A DNA stretch of 64,000 nt from Coriobacteriaceae bacterium AF08-21 (GCA_027687465.1 JAQCQR010000005.1:62001-126000), one strand, 5' to 3'. Positions 1 through 9,563 are shown, numbered from the stretch's first letter. The notes: generated from the sequence alone by a model not told the origin. Made by a program: numbers and translations.

Positions 1-1
1 T

Positions 2-499
2 GTGCGCGCCCTGGTAGCCGACAACAAGCCGGCCTACATCCGCGTGGGGCGCAACCCGGTCGAGGACGTGTACACCGAGGACGAGTGTCCGTTCCAGATG
101 GATCGCGCCACCTGGGTGCGTCGCGGCACCGATGTGACGCTCGTCGCCACCGGCGAGATGGTCCGCCACGCCGTGGACGCCGCCGATCTGCTGGCCGAGC
201 AGGGAATCTCGGCAACGGTGCTCGACATGTACTGCGTCAAGCCGCTCGACGCCGAGGCCGTGATCGAGGCCGCCGGCGCCACGCGCGCTGTCGTGACCGT
301 CGAGGAACACAGCCCCTTCGGCGGCCTGGGTTCCATGGTCGCGCAGGTCGTGGGCGAGCATTGCCCGCGTCCGGTCAAGTGCCTCTCCCTGCCCGACGCG
401 CCGGTCATCACCGGTACGAGCCCCGAGGTCTTTGCGCACTACGGCCTGACGGGTGCCGGAATCGCGCAGACCGTCGCCGAGTTCTTGCCCGCAGAGTAA
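2..499 (+). CDS. Transketolase C-terminal subunit, 5' truncated
   Basis: This is the C-terminal part of a transketolase, or of the separate C-terminal subunit found in split transketolases, cut by the window edge, so the start is not visible. The 165 visible residues contain the family pattern: a GRNPVEDVY segment after the pyrimidine-binding domain, then a transketolase C-terminal domain with VTLVATGEMV, DMYCVKPLD and TVEEHSPFGGLGS. The enzyme moves two-carbon units between pentose and hexose phosphates in the non-oxidative pentose phosphate pathway, in the cytoplasm, using thiamine diphosphate. An FGGY kinase follows 57 bases downstream on the same strand, which suggests a pentose or polyol utilisation operon. 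The family is clear; full versus split form cannot be decided here. Confidence 0.85.
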   Translation: MRALVADNKPAYIRVGRNPVEDVYTEDECPFQMDRATWVRRGTDVTLVATGEMVRHAVDAADLLAEQGISATVLDMYCVKPLDAEAVIEAAGATRAVVTVEEHSPFGGLGSMVAQVVGEHCPRPVKCLSLPDAPVITGTSPEVFAHYGLTGAGIAQTVAEFLPAE

Positions 500-502
500 C
501 TG

Positions 503-537
503 GAATGTGACAAAGGGACCGCCCCTTTGTCACATTC
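503..537. repeat. Perfect 15-bp palindrome (TGTGACAAAGGG family)
   Basis: Arms at 503-517 and 523-537 are perfectly complementary around a five-base loop. The element sits between the transketolase and kinase genes. A degenerate copy with the same outer AATGTG/CACATT ends lies at 48826-48860 between nadA and nadB. No T-run follows, so it is not a typical intrinsic terminator; it may act as an intra-operon stem or be a mobile palindrome. Confidence 0.7.
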
Positions 538-555
538 GTTTTGAAAGGGGTGGCC

Positions 556-2046
556 ATGGGCCGCTACATCATCGGAATCGATCAATCCACGCAGGGCACC
601 AAGGCGCTGCTGGTGGACGAGGGCGGCCATTTGATTCATCGTGCCGATCGCTCGCATCGCCAGATTGTCAACGAGGCCGGCTGGGTGAGCCATGATCCAG
701 CCGAGATCGCCGCCAACGTGCTGGCCGTGGCGCGCGCCGTGGTGGAGGAGACCGGGGTCGATCCGGCCGACGTCGCCGGCATCGGCATCTCCAACCAGCG
801 CGAGACTACCGTTGCCTGGAACCGCACGACGGGCGAGCCGCTGTGCGACGCCGTGGTGTGGCAGTGCGCCCGCGCCCGCGAGCTGTGCGACGAGCTGGCC
901 GCGCGCGAGGGCGTGGCCGAGCTGGTGCGCGACACGACGGGTCTAGTGCTCTCGCCCTACTACCCGGCGGGCAAGATGGCCTGGATCCTCGCAAACGTTC
1001 CCGCGGCTGCCGAGGCCGCTGCAGCGGGCGAGCTGTGCCTGGGCACCATCGATGCCTGGGTGGTCTGGACGCTCACGGGCGGCGCGGAGTTCCGCTGCGA
1101 CTGGTCCAACGCCAGCCGCACGCAACTCTTTGACCTGCGCCGTGGCTGCTGGAGCGAGCCGGTGTGCGAGGCCTTTGGCGTTGACGTGGCCTGCCTGCCA
1201 CAGGTGACCGATTCCGATGGCCTGTTCGGCATGACGGACCTGGGCGGCTTTTTGCCGGCACCCGTGCCCATTCACGGCGTGCTCGGCGACAGCCATGCCG
1301 CCTTGTTTGCGCAGGGCTGCCATAGCCGCGGCATGGCCAAGGCGACCTATGGCACCGGCAGCTCGGTCATGATGAACGTCGGCGACGAGTTCGTCGCCAG
1401 CTCGCACGGGCTTTCGAGCTCGCTCGCATGGCGCATGGACGGCGTGACCGAGTACGTGCTCGAGGGCAACGTGAGCTACGCCGGCGCCGTCAAGACGTGG
1501 CTGCGCGACGATCTGGAGCTCATCAATAACCCCGAGGAAGTTACCGACCTGTGCTACGCCGCCAATCCGGCGAGCCGCGTCTACTTTGTGCCGGCGTTTA
1601 CCGGTCTGGGCGCGCCGCACTGGGCGAGTGACGCCGAGGGCTGCGTCTTTGGCATGACGCGCACCACGGGTCGCGCGGAGTTCGTGAAGGCCGCCGACGA
1701 GTCGATCGCCTATCAGATCTTTGACGTGATTGATGCGATGGTCGAGGATTCGGGCGCGGCGCTGGCCGAACTTCGTGTTGACGGCGGTCCCACGCGCGAT
1801 GCGTACCTGATGCAGTTTGAGAGCGACTTGGTTGGCTCGCCCATCCGCATCGCGAGCAACGACGAGATGAGCGGTCTGGGTGCGGCTTGGGCCTGTGGCA
1901 TTGCGCTGGGCATGTACACGCGCGACGTCGTTGACGTCTACGGCGCCCGCGGCATCGTGGAGCCCGCCATGTCTGCCGACGAACGAGCCAAAAAGATCGC
2001 CGGCTGGCGCCATGCTGTCGACGCCACAATTGCATACACTGCCTAG
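556..2046 (+). CDS. FGGY-family carbohydrate kinase (GlpK-like)
   Basis: A 496-residue sugar kinase of the FGGY family, which phosphorylates glycerol or a related polyol or sugar with ATP. It opens with the nucleotide-binding segment GIDQSTQGTKALLVD and has ISNQRETTVAWNRTTGEPL, typical of glycerol kinases, a GTGSSVMMN phosphate loop and, near the end, the RVDGGPTRDAYLMQFESD segment typical of GlpK. The N-terminal motif departs from the canonical glycerol kinase DQGTTSSRA, so the substrate is uncertain. A TTG 15 bases earlier is in frame, but the ATG at 556 has GAAAGGGG five bases upstream and is the better start. Adjacency to transketolase suggests a pentose/polyol pathway (inference). Confidence 0.8.
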   Translation: MGRYIIGIDQSTQGTKALLVDEGGHLIHRADRSHRQIVNEAGWVSHDPAEIAANVLAVARAVVEETGVDPADVAGIGISNQRETTVAWNRTTGEPLCDAVVWQCARARELCDELAAREGVAELVRDTTGLVLSPYYPAGKMAWILANVPAAAEAAAAGELCLGTIDAWVVWTLTGGAEFRCDWSNASRTQLFDLRRGCWSEPVCEAFGVDVACLPQVTDSDGLFGMTDLGGFLPAPVPIHGVLGDSHAALFAQGCHSRGMAKATYGTGSSVMMNVGDEFVASSHGLSSSLAWRMDGVTEYVLEGNVSYAGAVKTWLRDDLELINNPEEVTDLCYAANPASRVYFVPAFTGLGAPHWASDAEGCVFGMTRTTGRAEFVKAADESIAYQIFDVIDAMVEDSGAALAELRVDGGPTRDAYLMQFESDLVGSPIRIASNDEMSGLGAAWACGIALGMYTRDVVDVYGARGIVEPAMSADERAKKIAGWRHAVDATIAYTA

Positions 2047-2076
2047 GCGGCTGCGCGGCGCCCAAGGATTATTCTG

Positions 2077-2109
2077 GGACGGGGATAAAAAACTCATTGA
2101 TCCCCGTCC
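2077..2109 (+). terminator. Hairpin after the FGGY kinase
   Basis: GGACGGGGA at 2077-2085 pairs with TCCCCGTCC at 2101-2109, and flanking CCAAGG/CCTTGG can extend the stem. It lies 30 bases after the kinase stop and probably ends that transcript, although there is no long T-run directly after it. Confidence 0.5.
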
Positions 2110-2123
2110 TTGGCAGCTCATTT

Positions 2124-2190
2124 GGGACGGGGCTTTTTTGACTGGTATGATTGGTGCGACCATTCCAACCAGCTAAAAGAGCCCCGTCCC
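2124..2190. repeat. 67-bp inverted-repeat element upstream of luxS
   Basis: GGGACGGGGCT (2124-2134) is perfectly inverted at 2180-2190, and inside it ACTGGT (2141-2146) pairs with ACCAG(C) at 2168-2172. A TTTTTT run follows the left arm. The same GGGACGGGGCTTTTTT core recurs after the membrane-LuxR gene at 24092-24107. It ends 25 bases before the luxS start, so it may be a leader structure or a short terminal-inverted-repeat element. Confidence 0.55.
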
Positions 2191-2215
2191 AATTTAACTA
2201 CCGAGAGGAACTGCC

Positions 2216-2704
2216 ATGGAGCGTATCGCGAGTTTTTCCGTTGACCATCTGCTGCTCGAGCCCGGCGTGTATGTGAGCCGCATCGACCGCGATCCGGCGA
2301 CCGGCGCCACCGTCACCACCTTTGACCTGCGCCTGACCACGCCCAATAAGGAGCCGGTCATGAACACGGCCGAGTGCCACACCATCGAACACCTGGGTGC
2401 CACGTTCCTTCGCAATCATGCCGAGTGGTCGAGCCGCATTGTCTACTTTGGTCCCATGGGCTGCCGCACGGGCTTTTACCTGGTTGTTTTTGGTGAGCTG
2501 ACGAGCGAGGAGATTCTGCCGCTCGTGCGTGAGCTGTTCGAGTTTGTCGCCAGCTTTGAGGGCGATGTCCCCGGAGCCGCTCCCGAAGAGTGTGGCAACT
2601 ACCTGGACCAGAACCTTCCCATGGCAAACTGGCTCGCACGCCGCTATCTCGACCGTGACCTGGCCGATATCGATGAGAAGCACCTGCACTATCAGCAGGC
2701 GTAA
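2216..2704 (+). CDS. luxS: S-ribosylhomocysteine lyase (autoinducer-2 synthesis)
   Basis: LuxS cleaves S-ribosylhomocysteine to homocysteine and 4,5-dihydroxy-2,3-pentanedione, the precursor of AI-2, recycling the methyl-cycle product. At 162 residues it has the family's usual length. The metal site is visible as His55 and His59 in HTIEHL and Cys126 in the ECGNYLDQN segment; the catalytic Cys83 lies in MGCRTGF and the general base Glu58 in the same HTIEHL motif. A ribosome binding site (GAGAGG) precedes the ATG. It appears monocistronic, with a terminator hairpin 30 bases after its stop. No SAM-type riboswitch was recognised upstream. Confidence 0.97.
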   Translation: MERIASFSVDHLLLEPGVYVSRIDRDPATGATVTTFDLRLTTPNKEPVMNTAECHTIEHLGATFLRNHAEWSSRIVYFGPMGCRTGFYLVVFGELTSEEILPLVRELFEFVASFEGDVPGAAPEECGNYLDQNLPMANWLARRYLDRDLADIDEKHLHYQQA

Positions 2705-2732
2705 GGACTTTATCGTCCAAAACGCGTGCATT

Positions 2733-2765
2733 GGGCGCCTTCGCTTATGCGGGGGCGCCTTTTTG
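2733..2765 (+). terminator. Intrinsic terminator of luxS
   Basis: GGGCGCC at 2733-2739 pairs with GGGCGCC near 2753-2759 (a self-complementary GGCGCC core extended by G-U pairs), followed by TTTTT. Confidence 0.7.
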
Positions 2766-2813
2766 TTGAGTGGTCGGGATGAGCGTTCAAAATCGCTCAT
2801 GTTTGTTCTAGAA

Positions 2814-2839
2814 TGTTCGTACTGTCACATAAACGAACA
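2814..2839 (+). promoter_or_regulatory. Palindromic operator candidate before the DUF4867 gene
   Basis: TGTTCGT (2814-2820) is perfectly inverted as ACGAACA (2833-2839), with further TGTTTGTTC and GCGAACA half-sites on either side. It overlaps the region just before the ribosome binding site of the DUF4867 gene. Repeated TTCGT/ACGAA half-sites resemble DeoR-family operators (family knowledge); the regulator is not identifiable in the window. Confidence 0.45.
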
Positions 2840-2848
2840 GGAGCGAAC

Positions 2849-3493
2849 ATGCATATCTACTCTGTATCAGATCCCGAGTTCAAATCCTATGGTCACGTGT
2901 GGGATGACGTGCCGTCCAACCTGACCGCCCCGCTTGTCGAGGCGCTTGCGGCCACGCCCATCCCCGAGGGCAGCAAGTACGTAGCAAATGCGCCGGAGCT
3001 CGAGGGCGTCAAGGATGCCGGCAAACTGGGCTTTCTCATGTTTGGCGGCCGCCCCTTCCAGCTCGGCTGGTGCAACGGCCACAACACGCAGCTCAACTGC
3101 CTGGAGTATCACCGCGCCAGCGAGTTTAACCTGGGCGCCCGCGACTTTATCCTGCTCGTGGCGCATCGCTGGGAGATCGAGGATGGCAAGCTCGACACCG
3201 CGTGCGTCAAGGCGTTCCGCGTGCCGGCGGGTACGGTCGTCGAAGTCTTCAACACCACGCTCCACTACACGCCCTGCATGGTCGACGACGGTGGCTTCCA
3301 GGTGATGGTGGCGCTGCCGGCAGGCACCAATGGCCCGCGCCCCGAGGCTGCAGCCGACATGCCTGCCGCCGGTGACAGCTACTGCTACTGGAAGGCCGAC
3401 AAGTGGGTCCTCTGCCACGCCGACAGCCCCAAGGCAGCCGAAGGCGGCTACGTGGGCCTCGTCGGCAAGAACCTCGACATCACCTGCGACTAG
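2849..3493 (+). CDS. DUF4867 family protein
   Basis: A 214-residue cytoplasmic protein resembling the DUF4867 family, a cupin-like group of unknown activity often found near sugar-catabolism genes. It has no signal peptide or membrane segment. Sequence features include a FMFGGRPFQLGWCNGHN stretch, a beta-rich centre with YHRASEFNLGARDFILLVAH, and VPAGTVVEVFNTTLHYTPC, which fits a metal- or sugar-binding cupin barrel. An in-frame start 36 bases upstream exists, but the ATG at 2849 follows CAGGAG at proper spacing. Possible roles are sugar isomerisation or lyase chemistry; I would not name one. A DeoR-like palindrome directly precedes it, suggesting sugar-responsive control. Confidence 0.7.
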   Translation: MHIYSVSDPEFKSYGHVWDDVPSNLTAPLVEALAATPIPEGSKYVANAPELEGVKDAGKLGFLMFGGRPFQLGWCNGHNTQLNCLEYHRASEFNLGARDFILLVAHRWEIEDGKLDTACVKAFRVPAGTVVEVFNTTLHYTPCMVDDGGFQVMVALPAGTNGPRPEAAADMPAAGDSYCYWKADKWVLCHADSPKAAEGGYVGLVGKNLDITCD

Positions 3494-3507
3494 GGGCTTC
3501 CTGTTTG

Positions 3508-3642
3508 TCTCGATCTGTAACATCTAGCGGGTTAAATCGCCTCTACCTGTTACAGATTGAGATAAATCGTAGAGGGTGCCCGAAAGATCTCGATCTGTAA
3601 CACCAGGCCCGGTTTTGGCTGCCTACCTGTTACAGATTGAGA
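3508..3642. repeat. Tandem palindromic array, CTCGATCTGTAAC family (2 units)
   Basis: Two about 55-base palindromic units (3508-3562 and 3588-3642) have conserved outer arms, TCTCGATCTGTAAC on the left and GTTACAGATTGAGA on the right, with different loops. The flanks TTTGTC and GACAAA also pair across the whole array. Three more units form an array at 61439-61654. Confidence 0.75.
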
Positions 3643-3654
3643 CAAACCTGCCCA

Positions 3655-3691
3655 AACCACCACAAAGGTGCCTGTCCCCTTTGTGGTGGTT
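3655..3691. repeat. Interspersed palindrome, ACCACAAAGG family, copy 1
   Basis: A 37-base palindrome, AACCACCACAAAGG with its inverse CCTTTGTGGTGGTT around a short loop. It is the exact reverse complement of the copy at 24137-24173. Six copies occur in the window, all intergenic. Confidence 0.8.
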
Positions 3692-3712
3692 GGCGGTTTG
3701 GGTCGGCGGGTA

Positions 3713-3814
3713 TCAAAAAGTGTCAGACGCGGGCAGCTGTCGGGCGCCCGCGCGCGAAAAGAAGTGTCGACCTGCGTCGCTGCCGTTGAGCGGCGCGCTG
3801 TTTGCGGGGATACT
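3713..3814 (+). promoter_or_regulatory. Promoter/activator region of the first GH1 gene
   Basis: Block TCAAAAAGTGTCAG (3713-3726) and block GCGAAAAGAAGTGTC (3754-3768) flank a GC-rich dyad (GCGGGC...GCCCGC). Exactly 40 bases after the second block is a -10 GATACT (3809-3814), with -35 TTGAGC (3786-3791) at a 17-base spacing. The same two blocks and the same 40-base distance occur before the second GH1 gene at 33989-34088. Confidence 0.65.
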
Positions 3815-3838
3815 GAAGCCACGACAAACAGCGTGTGA

Positions 3839-5281
<1,443 letters not shown>

Positions 5282-5317
5282 GGAAGCTGAGACACTCGAC
5301 TTCAGAGTCTCCTGATC

Positions 5318-5356
5318 AAGGCGCCCGGCGAGCAGTTAATGCTTGCCGGGCGCCTT
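5318..5356 (+). terminator. Hairpin after the first GH1 gene
   Basis: AAGGCGCCCGGC (from 5318) pairs with GCCGGGCGCCTT (to 5356) in a 16-bp stem with one mismatch and a seven-base loop. No strong T-run follows. Confidence 0.65.
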
Positions 5357-5423
5357 GCCGTCGGCGGATTTTGGGACATGTGGCCCGCTTTTTGGGCCTG
5401 CCTGTCGGTACACTAAAGGCACT

Positions 5424-7307
5424 ATGAGTACCCGCGAGCGACATATCGGCCACGCGACCGCCCGATCCGCACCCGTGGCGGATCCCAGGGGCGGCAGGCT
5501 CTTCGCCATGCCGCGATTCCTTGTTGGTATAACACATCAGGTGTACCGTCACCGCGTCTTTGCTATCGCCGGCGCCATCACCGTGCTGTTCCTCATGCTT
5601 TTGGCAGTCTTGCCGGCGCTGTTTGCCTCCGACCCCAAGCTTTCCAACGCCGTGCCCGCCTATAGCGAGGTGTCCGAAGAGGTCGTGGATGCGCTCGTTC
5701 ACTCGAGCTCTCTCCCGTTGCTTGTCGCCGCAATTATATTTTCGATCTGGGGCGTATCGGTCTATCTACGCTGTTTGGACTATGTGTTGCGCCGCCGCCT
5801 TGTTGCCGTCGCCACCATCTGCGCCCTCTGGATGATTGAGGTCATCCTCAAATACAAGTCGTTCACACCGTTCTATGCCACCGTGCTGTGGTACCTGTAC
5901 TACGTGCCCATGACGATCATTCCGCTGCTCTACCAGCTGTGCGGCCTGCGCCTTGCGGGGCTGGAACAACACCGTGCGGGCCGTCGCTATCGCAGCATCC
6001 TGTGGGTCGTGGCCATCCTACTTATCGGTTTTGTGCTCACCAACGATTTCCACCGGCAGGTATTCCACTTTGACCGTGCAAGCGACACCTGGAGCAACGA
6101 TTACACGTACGGCTGGGGTTATTTCGCCGTCCTCGTGTGGACGGCCTTTGACTTCGTGGCCTTTTTTATCCTGGTTGGTCGGTCCTCGTCCTTTCGCATC
6201 CAGCGTTTCTCGGGCACGGCGGCGCTCGTACTGCTGGGTGGCGCATTCTTTGCCATCTCGTATGCTCTGCGCGTGCCCTGGGCATGGAGGCTCAACTTCT
6301 CGCTCGTCTATTGCGTCTTGTGCGTGGTGGCGATGGAAATCTGTCTCGATTGCGGTGTCATTCCGTCATATCACGACATTGCTGGCATCTTCGACACCTT
6401 GCCGCTCGACCTCAAAGTTCTAACGCGCGACCTGCAGGAAGTCTATGCCACGCCGGTGTCGAAGCCAATGCCGGCGGGCGTGTGCGAAGAGCTTCGGGCC
6501 CAGGAACACGGGCATGCCCATGCCTTTGCCGTGGCGTCCGATCCCGATGTAATGTATCGCGCCTTTCCACTGCTGGGCGGATCGGCCCTGCTTGCCCAAG
6601 ACGTGTCGGAGCTCAACGAGCTTAACCGTGAACTGGCACATCGTCGCATGGAGCTGCAGCGCCAAAATGAGCTGCTCACGGCCGACTACGATCTTAAGAC
6701 GCATCTGGCAGATCAAGAGGCCGAGACCTTGCTAGTCCAAGACGTGGACCAGGCGCTTGCCCGCGCGTTCGAAGAGATGTACGACCTGCTGAGCTCGCTG
6801 CCACCGTTGACCGACGAGGCGTCTTCACACGAGCGTTACCGCATGCTGCAGCGCGCCAAGATGCTCGTCGCCTATTGCAAGCGCAAAGGGTCGCTCACGT
6901 TGGCGCAGCACGGGGAGAGCGGTTTTGATCGCGACCGCATCCAGCTCATTGCCAATGAGCTCGCAAGCGACCTGCGCACCATCGATGTCGATTGCGCCTC
7001 GATTATCGCCATACGGCGCCCGATGCACGCCAGTACGGTAAGCGCCCTGTACGACTGCGTGTATGACTTTGCGTTTTTTGCCTACACCACCGACCATCCG
7101 GCGCTTATGTATCACTTGGGCGACCATGACCGGTGCAGTGTCGAGCTGCGCGCCACGCTTTTTTCCAACGATGATGAAGATCTTTCGCAGACGCCCGCTG
7201 CGCAAGAGCTCGAAAGCGCTCTGCAAGGGCGCAACGTGGCATACCGCCTTGAGGGCGAGCCCGGCCAGCTGCGCATGATCGTCTTGATGCCGAGGGCGGG
7301 TGAGTGA
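5424..7307 (+). CDS. Multi-pass membrane sensor with degenerate kinase-like C-terminus
   Basis: A 627-residue protein with about eight predicted membrane helices in the first 310 residues (for example FAIAGAITVLFLMLLAVLPAL), like the 7TM sensor regions of histidine kinases. A coiled coil (NELNRELAHRRMELQRQNEL) and a soluble C-terminal region follow. That region resembles a dimerisation/ATPase layout, but I see no phospho-acceptor histidine box, no convincing N box and no glycine-rich G box, so it is probably catalytically dead. The ATG at 5424 has AAAGG just upstream; an ATG at 5508 is an alternative. Its stop overlaps the start region of the true kinase downstream, so it likely senses or modulates in the same operon. 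Confidence 0.6.
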   Translation: MSTRERHIGHATARSAPVADPRGGRLFAMPRFLVGITHQVYRHRVFAIAGAITVLFLMLLAVLPALFASDPKLSNAVPAYSEVSEEVVDALVHSSSLPLLVAAIIFSIWGVSVYLRCLDYVLRRRLVAVATICALWMIEVILKYKSFTPFYATVLWYLYYVPMTIIPLLYQLCGLRLAGLEQHRAGRRYRSILWVVAILLIGFVLTNDFHRQVFHFDRASDTWSNDYTYGWGYFAVLVWTAFDFVAFFILVGRSSSFRIQRFSGTAALVLLGGAFFAISYALRVPWAWRLNFSLVYCVLCVVAMEICLDCGVIPSYHDIAGIFDTLPLDLKVLTRDLQEVYATPVSKPMPAGVCEELRAQEHGHAHAFAVASDPDVMYRAFPLLGGSALLAQDVSELNELNRELAHRRMELQRQNELLTADYDLKTHLADQEAETLLVQDVDQALARAFEEMYDLLSSLPPLTDEASSHERYRMLQRAKMLVAYCKRKGSLTLAQHGESGFDRDRIQLIANELASDLRTIDVDCASIIAIRRPMHASTVSALYDCVYDFAFFAYTTDHPALMYHLGDHDRCSVELRATLFSNDDEDLSQTPAAQELESALQGRNVAYRLEGEPGQLRMIVLMPRAGE

Positions 7308-7309
7308 CG

Positions 7310-8803
7310 ATGCAGATTTCGTTCATCCTTCCCCAAATCGTTGCGCTCGATGTTGTCTTTGCCCTGGCTGCGTGTCTGCAGATGATCCACGTCCCGCTCA
7401 TCGCATCGCGCCGCTCGTCCTATAACCGTAAGGTGATTTGCGCCTACGAGACGAGCCTTGTGCTTCACCTGATGATTTCGGCGCTCATCTTATTCGCGTC
7501 GTCTGGCTCGTATCTGGTGGCGCCGCTTGACGTTTGCGCCAGGGCAATGGGCGGAGTACTGTGGCTCAATGCCGCGATCTTTGCCTATGGCGTGGTCCTC
7601 ATGGTGCACTATCGTCGCCCTGTCATGCTGGCCGAGCTGCTGCTTGTTGGCGCCGTGACACCGCCGGTGGTTTTTGCCATGGGCTCGGTGTGGGCCGTTG
7701 TCCTTATCGCAGAGGGAGCGTTCTTCCTGTTTCGTTCCGTTGCGGCGCTCTTGATGGACGTCCGTAACCGCCAGGAGGATATCACCGCGTTCTCGACGAT
7801 CGAAACCATCAACGTGATTCCCGTGGGCATCCTGTATCTGGACTCGAGGGGCCGTCCACTGCTCATGAACCGCTGCATGCGCAAAAACCTGGTGGAGCTT
7901 CATATGCCTACCGACCTAGGCGATATGAGCGGTACATGGAACGACCTGCGCAAGCTCAGCATGCAAATGCCCGAAGGCGGTAAGAACCGCGTGCGGATCA
8001 ACCTGGACCGCTTTGGTGAGGCGCGTGCGGTGGTCGAGGTTTCTCCCGCCGAGATTCGCCTGTTTGTGTGCGATGGCGTTATGGTCTCGGGCCGTTCGTT
8101 CGAGCGCATAATCGGTCTGGATGTGACAGAGTATGCGCATGCGCATGACCGCCTGGCGCAAGCCAACCACCTGCTTGAGCTTGCGGGCCAAGAGCTCCAG
8201 GCCCAGATCGAAGAAGTCAAAAAGGTTGCCGACAATGCGGCCTATCTGCGTATGCGCGCTCGCGTGCACGACGTGATCGGGCAGCGCCTGTCCATCCTCC
8301 ATCGCTATCTGGAGGAGGGGCGCCTGGACGACGAGTCGCTCGAGCAGATCGACCCGCTGCTGCGCTCAATCGCTGCCGATCTGCGCAGCGGGGGCGCCAG
8401 TGAGCCGGCGGAGCAGTTGGGTGATATCGTCCATGCTTTTGGCCTGGTGAGTGTGCAGATCGATGTTGAGGGTGCGCTGCCTGAGGACGCGCGTGTCGCC
8501 GCCGCCTTTTTGCAGATTATCCGCGAGGCCTCGACCAATGCTACCAAGCATGCGCAGGCGCATCGGGTCCATGTGCGCTTGTGGCAGGAGGGGACGGATG
8601 CTGACGCCGTCGCGCACATGACGATTTCTAACGACGGGTCCCCGGCCCCCGTATCGTATCGCGAGGGAACGGGTATCCCAGGTATGAGGCATGTCGCGCA
8701 AGATCTGGGTGGCAGCCTAGAGGTCCACGCCACCCCGCCCTTTACGCTTACGGTATCCATTCCGCTTAACGCCAACGACACGTCCCAAAGGAGAAACTCA
8801 TGA
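7310..8803 (+). CDS. Sensor histidine kinase (NarX/LiaS-like)
   Basis: A 497-residue membrane histidine kinase. The N-terminal third has about six hydrophobic helices, followed by a PAS-like region, a coiled coil (LAQANHLLELAGQELQAQIE), a HisKA_3-type dimerisation segment with the phospho-acceptor His320 in RARVHDVIGQR, and an HATPase domain with the N box around Asn410 (REASTNATKHA) and a GTGIPGM G box. It autophosphorylates and passes phosphate to the downstream response regulator. A GTG at 7304 overlaps the previous stop; the ATG at 7310 is equally possible. It shares an ATGA overlap with the regulator gene, so the three genes are translationally coupled. The signal is not known. Confidence 0.87.
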   Translation: MQISFILPQIVALDVVFALAACLQMIHVPLIASRRSSYNRKVICAYETSLVLHLMISALILFASSGSYLVAPLDVCARAMGGVLWLNAAIFAYGVVLMVHYRRPVMLAELLLVGAVTPPVVFAMGSVWAVVLIAEGAFFLFRSVAALLMDVRNRQEDITAFSTIETINVIPVGILYLDSRGRPLLMNRCMRKNLVELHMPTDLGDMSGTWNDLRKLSMQMPEGGKNRVRINLDRFGEARAVVEVSPAEIRLFVCDGVMVSGRSFERIIGLDVTEYAHAHDRLAQANHLLELAGQELQAQIEEVKKVADNAAYLRMRARVHDVIGQRLSILHRYLEEGRLDDESLEQIDPLLRSIAADLRSGGASEPAEQLGDIVHAFGLVSVQIDVEGALPEDARVAAAFLQIIREASTNATKHAQAHRVHVRLWQEGTDADAVAHMTISNDGSPAPVSYREGTGIPGMRHVAQDLGGSLEVHATPPFTLTVSIPLNANDTSQRRNS

Positions 8804-9423
8804 TCCGCGTGTTAATTGTCGAAGATCAGGCCATCCTGCGCGAGAGCCTGGCGCGCTCCGTTGGCGACCAGCCCGATATGACCGTCGTTGCCGCGATCGC
8901 CGATGCCTCCGAGGCCTTGGGTGTCGCGCTCAAGGAGCGCCCGGACATGATACTGATGGACGTGTGCACCGAACACGATTCAAACGGCATCGTGGCGGCG
9001 GCACGCATCAAGGAGCAGCTGCCCGAGTGTCGCATCATTATCATGACAGGCATGCCCGAGATCACCTTTGTCGATCAGGCCCGCGAGGCGGGCGTCGATA
9101 GCTTTGTGTACAAGAACGTCGGTATCGACGAGCTGTTCGCCGTGATGCGCTCCACGTTGGCTGGCTACTGCACGTTTCCCAAGCCGCCCGAGAGCATTTT
9201 TTCGGGCACGGCAGCCCTCGACGATGTCGAGCTATCGATTTTGCGCCTTGCCTGCGAGGGCAAAAGTCGTCGCGAGATCGCGGCCGAGCTGTTTATGAGT
9301 GAGGGCACCATCAAGCGCCGCATCTCGGAGATCCTGAGCAAGACCGGCTACGACAACATCATGCGCCTGGCCGTGCATGCGGTGACCGAGGGTAGCATCG
9401 TTCCCAACATGGAGCGCCCGTAA
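8800..9423 (+). CDS. NarL/FixJ-family response regulator
   Basis: A 207-residue two-domain DNA-binding regulator. The receiver domain has the acidic pocket VEDQ, phospho-acceptor Asp54 in LMDVCTEHD and a lysine in the YKNVG segment. The C-terminal LuxR-type helix-turn-helix (about 140-200) reads ELSILRLACEGKSRREIAAE, then LFMSEGTIKRRISEILSK. The ATG overlaps the kinase stop (ATGA) and is preceded by AAAGGAGAAAC. It is presumably phosphorylated by the upstream kinase and binds promoters that cannot be identified from this window. Two hairpins follow, between it and the convergent lipoprotein gene. Confidence 0.93.
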   Translation: MIRVLIVEDQAILRESLARSVGDQPDMTVVAAIADASEALGVALKERPDMILMDVCTEHDSNGIVAAARIKEQLPECRIIIMTGMPEITFVDQAREAGVDSFVYKNVGIDELFAVMRSTLAGYCTFPKPPESIFSGTAALDDVELSILRLACEGKSRREIAAELFMSEGTIKRRISEILSKTGYDNIMRLAVHAVTEGSIVPNMERP

Positions 9424-9460
9424 TCGACGCGCTCACCCGTGTTCCGGCACCGCAAGGATA

Positions 9461-9563
9461 GGCCGCCCACCGTTTCGCATCTAAAAACGGCGGGCGGCCT
9501 GCTTGTATGGGCAGTGCTGTCGGCATAAAGCGGCGGGGCCGCAGGATCATCTCCTGCGGCCCC
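9461..9563. terminator. Two hairpins between convergent genes
   Basis: GGCCGCCC-CCGTTT (9461-9475) pairs with its inverse ending at 9499 with one mismatch. GGGGCCGCAGGA (9535-9546) pairs perfectly with TCCTGCGGCCCC (9552-9563). They lie between the plus-strand regulator and the minus-strand lipoprotein gene and probably stop transcription from both sides. Confidence 0.65.

Noticed and set aside
943..2163. A long open frame on the minus strand opposite the FGGY kinase (similar ones oppose both GH1 genes, the PTS gene and clpB)
   Set aside because: High-GC coding with strong third-position bias leaves long open frames on the opposite strand. These have no recognisable domains, and the plus-strand proteins are clear.
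2050..2215. SAM or SAH riboswitch upstream of luxS
   Set aside because: Only GGGACGGGG inverted repeats are visible; no riboswitch core sequence or pseudoknot pattern was recognised.
3508..3642. Repeated units that might be a CRISPR array
   Set aside because: Units are palindromic with variable interiors, only two or three occur per array, no uniform spacers exist and no cas genes are present.
3713..3768. LicT/BglG-type ribonucleic antiterminator site before the GH1 gene
   Set aside because: The sequence does not match the known RAT pattern, it lies upstream of the promoter and no antiterminator gene is near.
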